A program made the translations under genes and the position numbers. From Metellina segmentata (Eukaryota > Arthropoda > Arachnida > Araneae > Tetragnathidae), in contig OX375872.1 in assembly GCA_947359465.1 (NCBI GenBank), positions 78,163,100-78,227,099 of the forward strand: a DNA stretch of 64,000 nucleotides, read 5' to 3'. Under the pieces are notes generated by a model. That model did not search any database and was not told where the DNA came from. It worked only from the letters and a program-made list of their open reading frames with translations. Positions 35,658-45,952 of this stretch are shown in pieces (position 1 is the stretch's first letter; every line of letters starts with the position of its first letter).

Positions 35658-37283
35658 TTCAATCGGTTGTTTGAGAAACCCCATACGTCAGGTGAGAACA
35701 ACTTGCGAAATCGAGAAAAACTTAATGCGTTAACCGGCAACCTCTATATTATTATCTCCACTATTATGAAAGGAAGTGTTTGTCTGTCTGTTTGTTTATT
35801 TGTTTCTTGAACGCAAAGTCCTGACAAATCTACGGCACTGGCAGTAATGTGACTTGGCACACAGGTAGTGCGAATTTTTTGCAATTTTAGGGTCGAGGCG
35901 AATTTTAAAATTCAATCTAGAACAATTTTAAATTAATTTAATAGTTTTTTTCACCATTCTCATTCTTTCGCGGTAATTCCGAGGATGAAGAAACATCAAA
36001 ATTTAGACTTTTCGCCTTCACGTGTCACATTGACGTCAGCCTTCAGAACTATGCCACGTGTTTTTCATCTCCAGGGAGAGAACACATTCGAATGACCTTC
36101 GTTTGTTTTGAGATTCATTCATTTTGATTTCCTGTAAAACGGATTCCAGTAAAGGAAACATCTTGCATTTTCTGCCTTCACGTTAAAACAAAAATAAAAG
36201 CAGCTTTTCATTTTAGCGAAGGAGAGCAAAGAAATAAAAACATTTTGACTGGGATTGTTAAGTTCTTTTTTTCGTAAAATCGGAATCGTTGAAGACAGAT
36301 TGAAAATTTCAACAGATTTGAAATCTGCGGAAAATTTTACACCAGCTAAAAACCAAATATCGCGACGTCGCCCACGGGCAACGCCGGGCTAACACGTAGT
36401 GGCTAGTTTCTAATAAAATGTATTGTTTGGAGCTAAATACAATATTTGTGCTCAATGGAAGTCTCAAAAGATAAATAATTAAACTATTATGGATTTTAAA
36501 GGTGATGGCTTATGGGGTTTGTTAAATACATATACTTTTGACAAAAAGTAATTACATTCTAAACTGTATAAAATAAAAAGTGCACTCACTACACCTAAAA
36601 AATGTATTCTAAAACAAGTAGAAACATTAAATGAATATGAAACACAAATAAGATTATTTAGTTCTATGAATAAGAGTGGTATAAATGGTGAAAAATAAAA
36701 TTTCTTCATCATTAGTGTAATTCTCTGGCAACTCAGAATTAATTGTGTAGGACACTGGTGAACTATCTCTTTGTAGAATGCCTGAATGTTTTCTTCATCT
36801 TGGATGTATTGCATCAGTTAATTTATGTCTTCAATTTTTTTTTCTTACTGATGGGGATTTTCCCACTTGGATATACTGGTTCATTAGGGAGTGATATAGG
36901 CAGCTTTTTCCTGTATTTTAACCGAAAAGTGTGACTGCAAAACTCATCATCAAAAGGTTTGGCGATTGCAACAACCTTAGATTTGAAAGAGTGAAAACTA
37001 CGTCAACTGCGAGATTTTAAAAACGACTTTCTTATCCTTTGGAACTTTACGCCTATAAGATACATTTTTTTCTTCTCGAAATCGAGTTTTCGGCAAAAGT
37101 CTATTCTTAAGTGGGTAGACGCATCTTTTAGAAGCGAAACCCCACGAGTAAGGTAATTTTACATAGAGTTTTCCCATATAAAAGTTTTCGCGTATTCGAG
37201 AAAGCCCATAAGTCACTGACTTATGAGCTTTCTCGAATACACGAAAACTTTCATACGGGCCAACTCCATGTTGAATGACCTGA
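35658..37283 (-). mobile_element. TIR transposon R, inverted partner of L, split by a Helitron
   Basis: It begins CAATCGGTTGTTTGAGAAAC and carries the reverse complement of L, including the same C-terminal coding remnant at about 36700-36900. A 652-bp Helitron occupies 35755-36406. Its right side stops where a SINE begins (about 37284), so that terminus is missing. Confidence 0.78.
35755..36406 (+). mobile_element. Non-autonomous Helitron
   Basis: The element starts TC and ends CTAG, sits between A and T, and has GGGCAACGCCGGGC and small inverted repeats near its 3' end. Copy L at about 33515-33535 shows the unoccupied site, so both boundaries are fixed to the base. Confidence 0.88.
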
Positions 37284-37582
37284 CTCGTGAGGTGGTAATT
37301 TTGAACCATGGTCAGATGACAAGGTAACACCTGAGCAGGTATCCCACTCTTCAAACTTCTACTCCACACCAACGTGAAGACATAATAGGCCACGGTAGAT
37401 ATAACGTAGACCAGTCCTTCTATACGCGACGGTCTTTGGTTGATTTCGAATTATCAACCCTCCGGTAACTAATCCGTTACTCTTCGAACCGGGCAACGGC
37501 AGTCCGTTTCCCTTCGGGATTGATCTTGTACAGTCACCAATGGCCAGTTATGTTGCTCCAGTGCGACGAAATTCAACTACCC
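37284..37582. repeat. SINE head-side copy (minus) joined to a SINE tail (plus)
   Basis: 37284-37502 is a minus copy with head, linker and part of the body. 37503-37582 is a plus 3' fragment. The junction suggests one SINE inserted or rearranged into another. Confidence 0.7.
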
Positions 37583-37687
37583 ACATAATTTTCGCATGTT
37601 GATCAATTGTATGCAATTTTTCATGTCGTATTTTAAAAAATGATCGCGAAAATTTATCAAAACGGGGTTGTGTTGCTTTAGTACGAG

Positions 37688-37758
37688 TGGAGTGTAGCTC
37701 TGTGCTAAAGCACTCGCTTCGCATGCGAGTTGTCCTGGGTTCGAACCCCAGCTCCTCC
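37688..37758 (+). tRNA. tRNA-Ala(CGC)-like sequence, probably a SINE head
   Basis: A 71-nt cloverleaf can be drawn. The D arm is GCTC/AAGC with one mismatch. The anticodon arm is CTCGC-TTCGCAT-GCGAG with anticodon CGC at 37720-37722. The T arm is CTGGG-TTCGAAC-CCCAG. The 3' acceptor strand is CTCCTCC. The acceptor stem has mismatches at 1-72, 4-69 and 6-67, so a working tRNA is doubtful. A T7 run follows at about 37767, and then the SINE body starts. Confidence 0.6.
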
Positions 37759-37970
37759 AATCGAAGGATTTTTTTCACGTTGGGTTGGCGTGGAAGTTTG
37801 GAGAGTGGGGTGCCAGCTCAGGTGTTGCTTCGTCATCTGACCGTGGTTCAAAATTACGAAGTGTTGTCCTCGGATCTTTCCCTTAAGGGACTGATCCCGG
37901 ACCGTCGTCAATAGTCCGTTGTGTTGCTCTAGTACAACATTAACTAAAAAATTACCATTACCCCCCCCCC
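37759..37970 (+). repeat. SINE-B body downstream of the tRNA-Ala-like head
   Basis: CACGTTGGGTTGGCGTGGAA opens the body, and the copy ends with CTCTAGTACAACATTAACTA and AATTACCATTACC. Confidence 0.88.
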
Positions 37971-37999
37971 AAGTTTGTCATTTAAAAAGCACTCTTCCG

Positions 38000-38269
38000 T
38001 TCGTATACCGGGCCTTAACCAATAGCTCATTGTGTTGCTCCAGTGCGACGTTAATTGAAATACATACCTCTATCATTTGGTTATAGTCAATTATTGCTAA
38101 AATTTGTATGAAAGAAATTTGTATAACCAAACCAGAGTTTTATGAAGATATTACTTTTGTTTTCCAATTCTGTTTTCCAAATGCTAACGTTGTGGGGCTT
38201 GATGCAGGATCGTCGTTCATAGCCGGTTGAGTTGCTCTAGTACTACGTTAATTAGAATACCTACCTACC
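38000..38269 (+). repeat. Two SINE 3' fragments
   Basis: 38000-38070 (CTCCAGTGCGACG form) and 38192-38269 (CTCTAGTACTACG form, ACCTACC tail) are separated by about 120 bp of unrelated DNA. Confidence 0.7.
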
Positions 38270-38478
38270 AAATTCTAACGCATGATCCACATGAGGATTA
38301 TCTTAAAATGTAAGTTTTCGACATTTTGACAACACTTGGTATTTAATCTAATTGGCGTGACCTAAATTATAAAACATCAATTCTGAATTTTTCGTAGTAA
38401 ATTTTTAGTAACATTAAAATGGTATTCGAAAAAAAAGTCAAGTAGCGTCTTTCAAAATACGCACATGAAATGCATATT

Positions 38479-40043
38479 CAAGATGATTCTTAAAAGATGG
38501 ACAAAACTTTAAGAGGCGATAGCACACATCCAAAAAACAACTTTCATCAGATAATACATGGTCGGAATTAAACTGCGAAGGTGCTAGAAGGCGCCGAAGG
38601 TGAAGAAAAACACAAAGAGAATAAGTGCAAAAAAGTAAGTTTAATGACATGCGATTACAATAAGTGTTCAAAACAGTGACCGGCAGTGGCTATGCATGAG
38701 GTACAACGGCGATGAAAGGATTGGCGAACTTTCTGAAAAACGCCAGGCATATCGCGTACTCCCCCTGCAGCGGCCGAAAGTCTGGCGACGAGATCTTCTG
38801 AAGATTCAACGGGGGTCTCATACACAAGAGCCTTCAGCTGTCCCCACAGAAAGAAATCATAACATAAAAGATCTGGCGTGCGTGGTGGCCAAGCTACAGG
38901 ACCACCTCGCCCAATCTATCGGTTCGGAAAAGTTAAATCCAGATAGTTTCGCACCTCTTGTGAAAATTGGGCTGGTGCTCCATCTTGCTGGAACCACATT
39001 ACATTCTGGATGTGTGTGGGAACGTCCTTAAACATGTTTGGCAACACCTGTTGCAGAAACGTGAGGTATTTTTTCCCGTCAAGGCGTTCTGGCAGAACAT
39101 AAGGTCCGAGTAGGTGGTCTCCGAGACTCCGATTATTCCTGCCCAAACATTGATAGAAAAGCGCTGCTGATGAGCATGTGAATAAGTGACATGTGGATTT
39201 ACATCCGCCCAACCATGTTGATTGTTGGTGTTTAATGAACCTTCACGTGTAAATGTACATTAATCCGTGAAAAGCACAGTTGCCACAAAATCTGGATTTA
39301 CTGCGCTCTTCTGCAGAAACCAGAGAGCGAATTCTACACGACGAGGATAGTTCAGTTTCAGATAGTATCGAGTCAGTTCCTGAACTCTTTGAAGATGGTA
39401 AGGATGCAAATGTTCAGCCTTCAGTACTTCCATGTGTTTTGTGATACATGTAACTGCCGAGCCAATGCTCGGGTACTTCTACTTGGCTGATCAGCCACCA
39501 TATCCAGAATGGCTTCTTCCATGACTGACGTTCTGTCCGTCTTTGCACGACCTGCGTCCGACCGGGAAGCGAGAAAGGATCCCGTCTCGCACAACTGTTT
39601 CGTGCAAGCGCTCAAATATTTTTACGGTCGGGCAACCGCCTGTTGGGAACCTGTCTCCGTTGAGCCTCTGAGCCATTTCCATTTGCAAGTCCGTAGATAA
39701 AATGCATATCAGCCTTTTCCTTATTAGGGAAAGGCAACATCTTCCGATATGTTCCCACCGCGATTGACAGTTGCACACTCTGATAAGCGGCTTTTATGTA
39801 TTAATCGAGGCGAAAATTTGCATGCGAGTTCTTTTCCTCCATATCACATTTGCATACTATTACTGTAGTTCTACCAATAACTCGCAACAAGAATGGAGCT
39901 TTAAGATTTGCAAAGATCAGGTTTTCAAATGCGCCAGCACCTTTGCGTTTTGTTTCCAACAATGCATTCTTTGATCTAAGTTGTTTGTTTGGATGTGTAC
40001 TATCACCTCTTAAAGTTTTGCCCATATTTTATGAATCGCCCTG
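38479..40043 (-). mobile_element. Tc1/mariner-superfamily element with both ends
   Basis: Inverted termini share GATTCNTAAAANATGGNCAA and AACTTTAAGAGGNGATAG (38485-38535 and 39985-40037). The minus-strand transposase is broken but collinear. It shows an N-terminal block (MHFIYGLANGNGSEA), an HTH (QPSRSTRALARQLHVSQNT), and LFTD followed by a stop (about 39265). Then come MWFQQDGAPA (about 38980) and TPDLLCYDFFLWG (about 38860), and the frame closes near 38660. Catalytic Asp positions are mostly retained, but frameshifts and stops make it dead. Confidence 0.88.
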
Positions 40044-40283
40044 CAATCGCATAAACACTACCGCCACCTATAATTAGCTTGACAGTAAGGTAAATAGGTA
40101 TTTAAGTAACGTCGAAATGGATCAAAATTATAGACTGTTGGCTACGATCCGGGTTCAACATTTAGCTTAACAGAAAATGCTTCGCAAAGAGACCCTAAGT
40201 GTTTTCTACGTGATGGTGCTAAAATGTAAGGAGAAATTTAGGTTAAACAGTTATTTCGTTCAGTCAAGAACCGTTTAAAAACC

Positions 40284-40383
40284 GTCCGAGGTATAGTACT
40301 CGAATCTCGCTTGGGAATTGCTCCCGAACCGTTGCCAGAAGCCCGTTTTGTTGCTCTAGCGAGACGTTAATTAACTACCTACC
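40284..40383 (+). repeat. SINE 3' fragment
   Basis: GAATTGCTCCCGAACCGTTG through GTTAATTAACTACCTACC. Confidence 0.7.
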
Positions 40384-40482
40384 GTTCAATCAAGATTGCA
40401 CCTTCTGTTAAATGAAAGTGGTTTTCAGAGAAAATCAAACAAACCACAGGAAGACGAGGATTTTATTTCCCGTTACCCAAAA

Positions 40483-40796
40483 CGGTAATGGTAATTTTAG
40501 TTAACGTCATACTAGAGCAACACAACGGGCTATTGACAACGTTTAGGGATCAGTCCCTTAAGGGAAAGATCCGAGGACAACACCTCGTAATTTTGAACCA
40601 CGGTTAGATGACCAAGCAACACCTGAGCTGGCACCCCACTCCATACTTCCACACCAACCCAACGTGAGGACTTTCGACAACGACTGATTTAAAAGTGCAC
40701 CAGCCGTCTATACACAATATACGCTTACAAACACCCATGCCCGGATTTGAACCAGGAACCTTCCGATCTAGAGGCTAACACCGCTACCTAATACGG
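40483..40796 (-). repeat. SINE-B, full length
   Basis: The minus-strand head is GGTAGCGGTGTTAGCCTCTA then GATCGGAAGGTTCCTGGTTC, followed by linker, body and the AATTACCATTACC tail. Confidence 0.88.
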
Positions 40797-40892
40797 AATA
40801 TTTAAAAAAGTAGGCTTTACTACTAAGACCAAAAGTACTAGCTCCATCTTTATTTAATACTACAGAAAAAAGCTTTTGATTTAGGTAGATAT

Positions 40893-41279
40893 TTTAACGA
40901 ACGTTACACTAGAGCAGCACAACGGGTTATTGACGATGATCCGGGAACAATCCCTAAGTGAAAGATCTGAGGATAAGAAAGTAATTTAGACCACTGTCAG
41001 ACGACGATAATTGATACTGGGGAATTAGTAATTTTTAATTAACGTCACTCTAGAGCAACACAACAAATGGATTCAGGGAAAGCTTAATCTTTAAAAGTTC
41101 CCAAATCAAAATTGAAATTTGGGTGAAGACTAACACATTTAATTCATGGGGTGTCATCTCAGGTGTTGTTCTTGTCATCTGACCGTGGTTCCTTGTATCT
41201 TTCCCATAGGGATTGATCCTGGAACGTTGTCAATACCTCGGTGTATTGCTTCAGTACGACGTTTATTTATTACCTACCA
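40893..41279. repeat. SINE fragments in both orientations
   Basis: 40893-41007 and 41033-41068 are minus 3' fragments; 41143-41279 is a plus body-to-tail fragment. Confidence 0.7.
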
Positions 41280-41540
41280 ACAGCCTTTAAATACCAGACT
41301 ACAACTATAGCTATCATTTGAGGCATCCAATGAACGCTCATATTTGATGATAATAGTGTTGCCTTAGTTACCAACATGGAAGCAGACAGCATAGAGCATA
41401 GTTAAATGCCGCGCTTTGTAAACATGACAAGTTTGATTGAAATAATTTGTGTTTCCTAAAACTAAATGATTGAAACGCTTTGAGTTGTGTTTATTTATTG
41501 TTTTGTATTCTCCATTCAAGTTGACACAACTATTTTCAAA

Positions 41541-41567
41541 ATGAATGATCGTAATTTGCACATCGAA
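41541..41567 (+). CDS. TTC21 exon 1, candidate 27-nt coding mini-exon
   Basis: ATG after CAAA is followed by nine codons (MNDRNLHIE) and a consensus donor GTAAGT, phase 0. This fits exon 2, which opens in phase 0 at the position equivalent to about residue 8 of vertebrate IFT139, so only a very short first exon is missing there. The resulting N-terminus is two residues longer than the human one up to the YY pair. It is chosen by fit rather than by transcript evidence, and another short upstream exon could serve instead. Confidence 0.55.
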
Positions 41568-44500
41568 GTAAGTTTGAAACAATATAGGTTCCTTTGAGTG
41601 TCATTTCTTTGAACAAGACACTGTTTTATTAATTTTCTTCAAAGAAAGCTGTCGACTGTAGTTTTGCAGAAGTTTCCTTCTTAAGCAAATATATTTTTTA
41701 TTTATCAATTTTAAACTTTCTCCAGTTTTCAGCTAATCAAATCTTGTGTAATATTGTATTTGATTATTTGAAAAACAAAGTCTTGGCATGCTATGAGTTT
41801 GCTTATTAGCAGTAGCAATTTTTTTACATTTTGGAGTATCGGTAATTTTACATAAATCACAATGTATCCAATCCTCTTAATTCTAATAAAACCAGAAATT
41901 TAAATTTGGTTCATTGATACAAAATTAACAAGTGGGTCGAAATCTTGGTGATCAAAATGAAATTCGAAGGTACAAAATCTGAGTAACTACCATTAATTTC
42001 GAATCCTAGTGATCTCATATTAGCTTTCTGATTATATTTCATAAAATTCTTAATTTAAATAACTTGACTATACCATTCTGTGCAGATAGAACTAAAATAG
42101 AGTTTCTTCCATCTGAATTTTTCTCAGACTATTACAGAGTCATTTTTAACCAGCGTTTGAAATCATTGGTGGTTCGCTGGTCTGAGACCACTAAAAATAC
42201 GATCGGACCAGGAGATTAAATATTTGGGTGGTCCACGGGACCAGTAGCTATGAGAAAGCGAGTGCATGTGTGTTTTCTTTTAATATAAGTTTGAAACTCC
42301 CAAACCTTACTTGCCAACTAACAGGTCTGGTGGTTAAGGTGTTAGCCTCTAGATATCGGAAGGTTCCTGCTTCGAATCTGGGTCATTGCATGGATATTGT
42401 AAGCATATGGCGTATGGTGTAGAGGCGGCTGGTGATGGCCGAAAGTCCTCACGTTGGGTCGGTGTGGAAGTTTGGAGAGTGGGGTGCCAGCTCAGGTGTT
42501 ACCTCGTCATCTGACCGTGGTTCAAAATTACGAGGTATTATCCTTGGGTCTTTTCCTCATGGGATTGATCCTGGACCGTCGTCTATAGCCCATTGTGTTG
42601 CTCTAGTACGACGTTAATTAAAACATTACCAATTACCCAAATCTTACTTTCAAAATTTCTTTCTTTCACGTGATCGAGAATTTGGAAGTTTGTACCAGCG
42701 TATACTGGAGTCGTTTCTGGTTTCTGCCTCCAAATTGTGTAAACACAATAATCATGTTGAATCCTAAAAGAAAGTGCGCTGCTGAAGAGGGACGTTCTTA
42801 CCTGGTTTATCACACTGTTCTCTTACAATGGCCGGCTTGTCTGATTTCTGAGAGTGGGGCAATTAAAATTCCTTAAAGACTTGAAGCTTATAAAAATCTA
42901 TCTACAATTTGAAAATTTTTTTATTCGTTAAAGTAAAAATTTCGCTTGCAAGTGAAAATTTTGTTCCCCGAATTAGCATGGTATTAACTAAATTAATTTA
43001 TTATTTGAGGAGCAGACCAGCTATGATGGCAGTGGACCAGTATATTTTAGTATACACTGGTCCTTGGAACCAGTCATTTTTATTTTCTAACGCTGCTTAT
43101 AACGCTGTATATTTTCGTTAAGTTTGTTTCTTACTGTTAGGAAAAGATTTCAGAAACTAAAATTTTTAAATTTTTGTAATATGTACATTTTAGATGTGTA
43201 TATGTTGCATTTTACAACACTATATTGTAAATGTGCATTACCTAATTTTTATTAGTAGTTTGTAAAGTTGTTTTGGTGTTTTATGGGGCAAGTGCCATGT
43301 TTGGCAGAGCTACACCAAATACAAGACAAACAACTTGAAATATAAGGTGGTGGAAGGAAGAAAAGAGGGATTGAGGAATAGAATATTTGGATGAAAAATA
43401 ATAATGGGTATTCCAGGGGGTGACAAACATGTTTACTAAACATAGTTAACCCCATGAGAAAAAAAATGATCACTACAGTTCCTCGGGTCCATGAAGCTTG
43501 TACACAACAAGAGGAGATGGTCCCCTGAGGGCACACACAGTAGTTAGTAAATGAAATAAATAATAAAAGTTGTGAGAGTTATTTTACAACTATGAATTTC
43601 ATTTTTAATTGGGGTAAGGCAGGGTAATTGTAAACAGAATTTGTGTGTTCACTTTCAATCCCTATTTTCAAACTCTTTATAAAGTAATTAAACATTATTC
43701 ACCCTACTAAACTAACTTGTTGCTATTCTACTTTGTTATTTAATTAGTACGAAGATTCCAGAAAAGAAATTTAACACCGTACTCGGCTGTTTACGATTAC
43801 CCCTGAATGTAGGGGTAATTGTAAACAAGGATTTTCCTCGTAATATTGAATATTGAACAAGTGACAGCATGAGCAGTAGTCATGGCAGTAGAAGGAATTC
43901 CAATGATTTTTTTTACGCTTCTAATACCATGCTTACAACAACCCCATTTTGATCTTTACATTTACCAAATACTCCCACTTCTTACCCCAGCAAAATATAG
44001 CGACACTTGAAAGTTGCATTAATCGTGAGGTAAACTTCTACCTAAGAATAAGTAATTGAAAGATTTACTGAAAAAAAAATTTATTAAATGTATAAAAAAA
44101 CAGAAAATTTAAAAATCAAACTAAAAATTGAAAAATATAAACTTGAGTACAAAAAACAAGCAAACATTACATTTGTTACACATTAACAGTGCCCTCAAAT
44201 TAGAAAATTTCATTACGGCCTTCTTTGCTACAGGTTGGAGTAGGTAAAATTGCTTTGACATGGTCTTTGGTAACACCAAATTAGTCTTTTTCAACCACAG
44301 TGAATTTAGTTGTTGCATTTGAGTCAGGTTATCTCAAACTCCTCTTCTGAAATGACATCCAATCTTCATAGATACGAAAAATGGGTTTTCTTTTTCTTTC
44401 CCTCCTCAACACCTACAGCCGACCAACCGGTATAGTGGTTAAGGTGTTAGCCTCTAGATCGGAAGGTTCCTGGTTCGAATCCGGGTTCAGGCATGGATGT

Positions 44501-45914
44501 TTGTAAGCGTATGGTGTAGAGGCGGCTGGTGCACCTAAATCTGTCGTGGCTGAAAGTCCTCACGTTGTGTTGGCGTGGAAGTTTGGAGAGTGGGGTGCCA
44601 GCTCAGGTGTTGCTTCGTCATCTGACCGTGGTTCAAAATTACAAAGTGTTGTCCTCGGATCTTTCCCTTACGGGACTGATCCTGGACCGTCGTCAATAGC
44701 CCGTTGTGTTGCTCTAGTACGACGTTAACTAAAATTACCATTACCTGGACCGTCGTTAAAAACCTGTTGTGTTGCTCTAGTATGACGTTAACTAAAATTA
44801 CCAATTACCTCAACACCTACAAGCAGAAAAGTAGTCATTTCAATATTTTCCATGAATGGCTCTAAAATATTTAACTTCCTATACAAGTTATCTTCTATAT
44901 TTTGCTTGAATTTTTGGACAACTTTAAACACTTCATTTTCAATGTTAGTCAATTATTTCAATAGTTCTTTATCCTCACTGTCCTCGAATTCTCATGTTTT
45001 CCTTTCCACATTTGCTTTTTTCTTTATTTCTGGACAACTGGCTCTTTCACTTTCTTTTCACTCGGCTAACTTTTGTTCTTTTTCTCTTCTACCTCTTTCA
45101 AGCCTGACAGAACTTGGTCAATTTTAAGAACTTCACCATGTGTGACGTTTTAGTAAATCAGTCTTCCTGCTCCCCAAGAACACTAAAAATGCAATTCAAA
45201 TGTACTAAATACGATTAAATACAAAATAACATGGGAAAAACAGATTGGTTTTCCATCTAAATTGAATGAAACTATTGGCAAAGCTATGTTTACAATTTGC
45301 CCGTCCCTTGAAAAATATGGGGTAATTGTAAACATTCAACTGTAGATGCAGTAAAGTTTCCAGAAGGAAATGTCAATGATTTTCTGTTTGATAGAAACAT
45401 AACTGACCGTAATAAAGAATTGGAACAACATATTTTTCAATACATTATGGAAGGCAGCAAAAAAAATAGAACACACAAAAACTTTAAAAACCAAACTTTT
45501 CAACCACGATTTTTTCAACTAAACAGATTGCTATCAGCTGTAGTTCAAAGAAATACGGGATCACCTTATTATATCCACAGGGTTGCCATCTTTCATATTT
45601 CACAACTTTTTAGTTTTTCAGAATTTCACGTGGACGATTGTATAGCTTGTTTACAATTACTTCACCTGACCCTACTGAGTTTTTTTTACCTAGTTTGATG
45701 TCTAACTTTTGGACAGTTTTATCAAATAATAGTGTGTCAAATGCTTTTGTATTGTAGCCCACATTAGGTCTCGTGCTGTAATAAGTGATTTCTGTCTATT
45801 TTATATTAGTATATTTTATCACTGAACCAGTCATTTAAAACAAAAATACGGACATCACTTGTTAACAAATTAGACTTCTGTGGTATTGAAAATGATTGAT
45901 TCAATTTATTTTGT

Positions 45915-45952
<38 letters not shown>

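Noticed and set aside
36743..36934. 63-codon open frame in transposon R
   Set aside because: It is the antisense of the C-terminal coding remnant seen in copy L.
42432..42617. Open frames in SINE copies (also 44546-44728, 37687-37914, 8299-8613)
   Set aside because: They are chance frames within the SINE body, repeated because the SINE is repeated.
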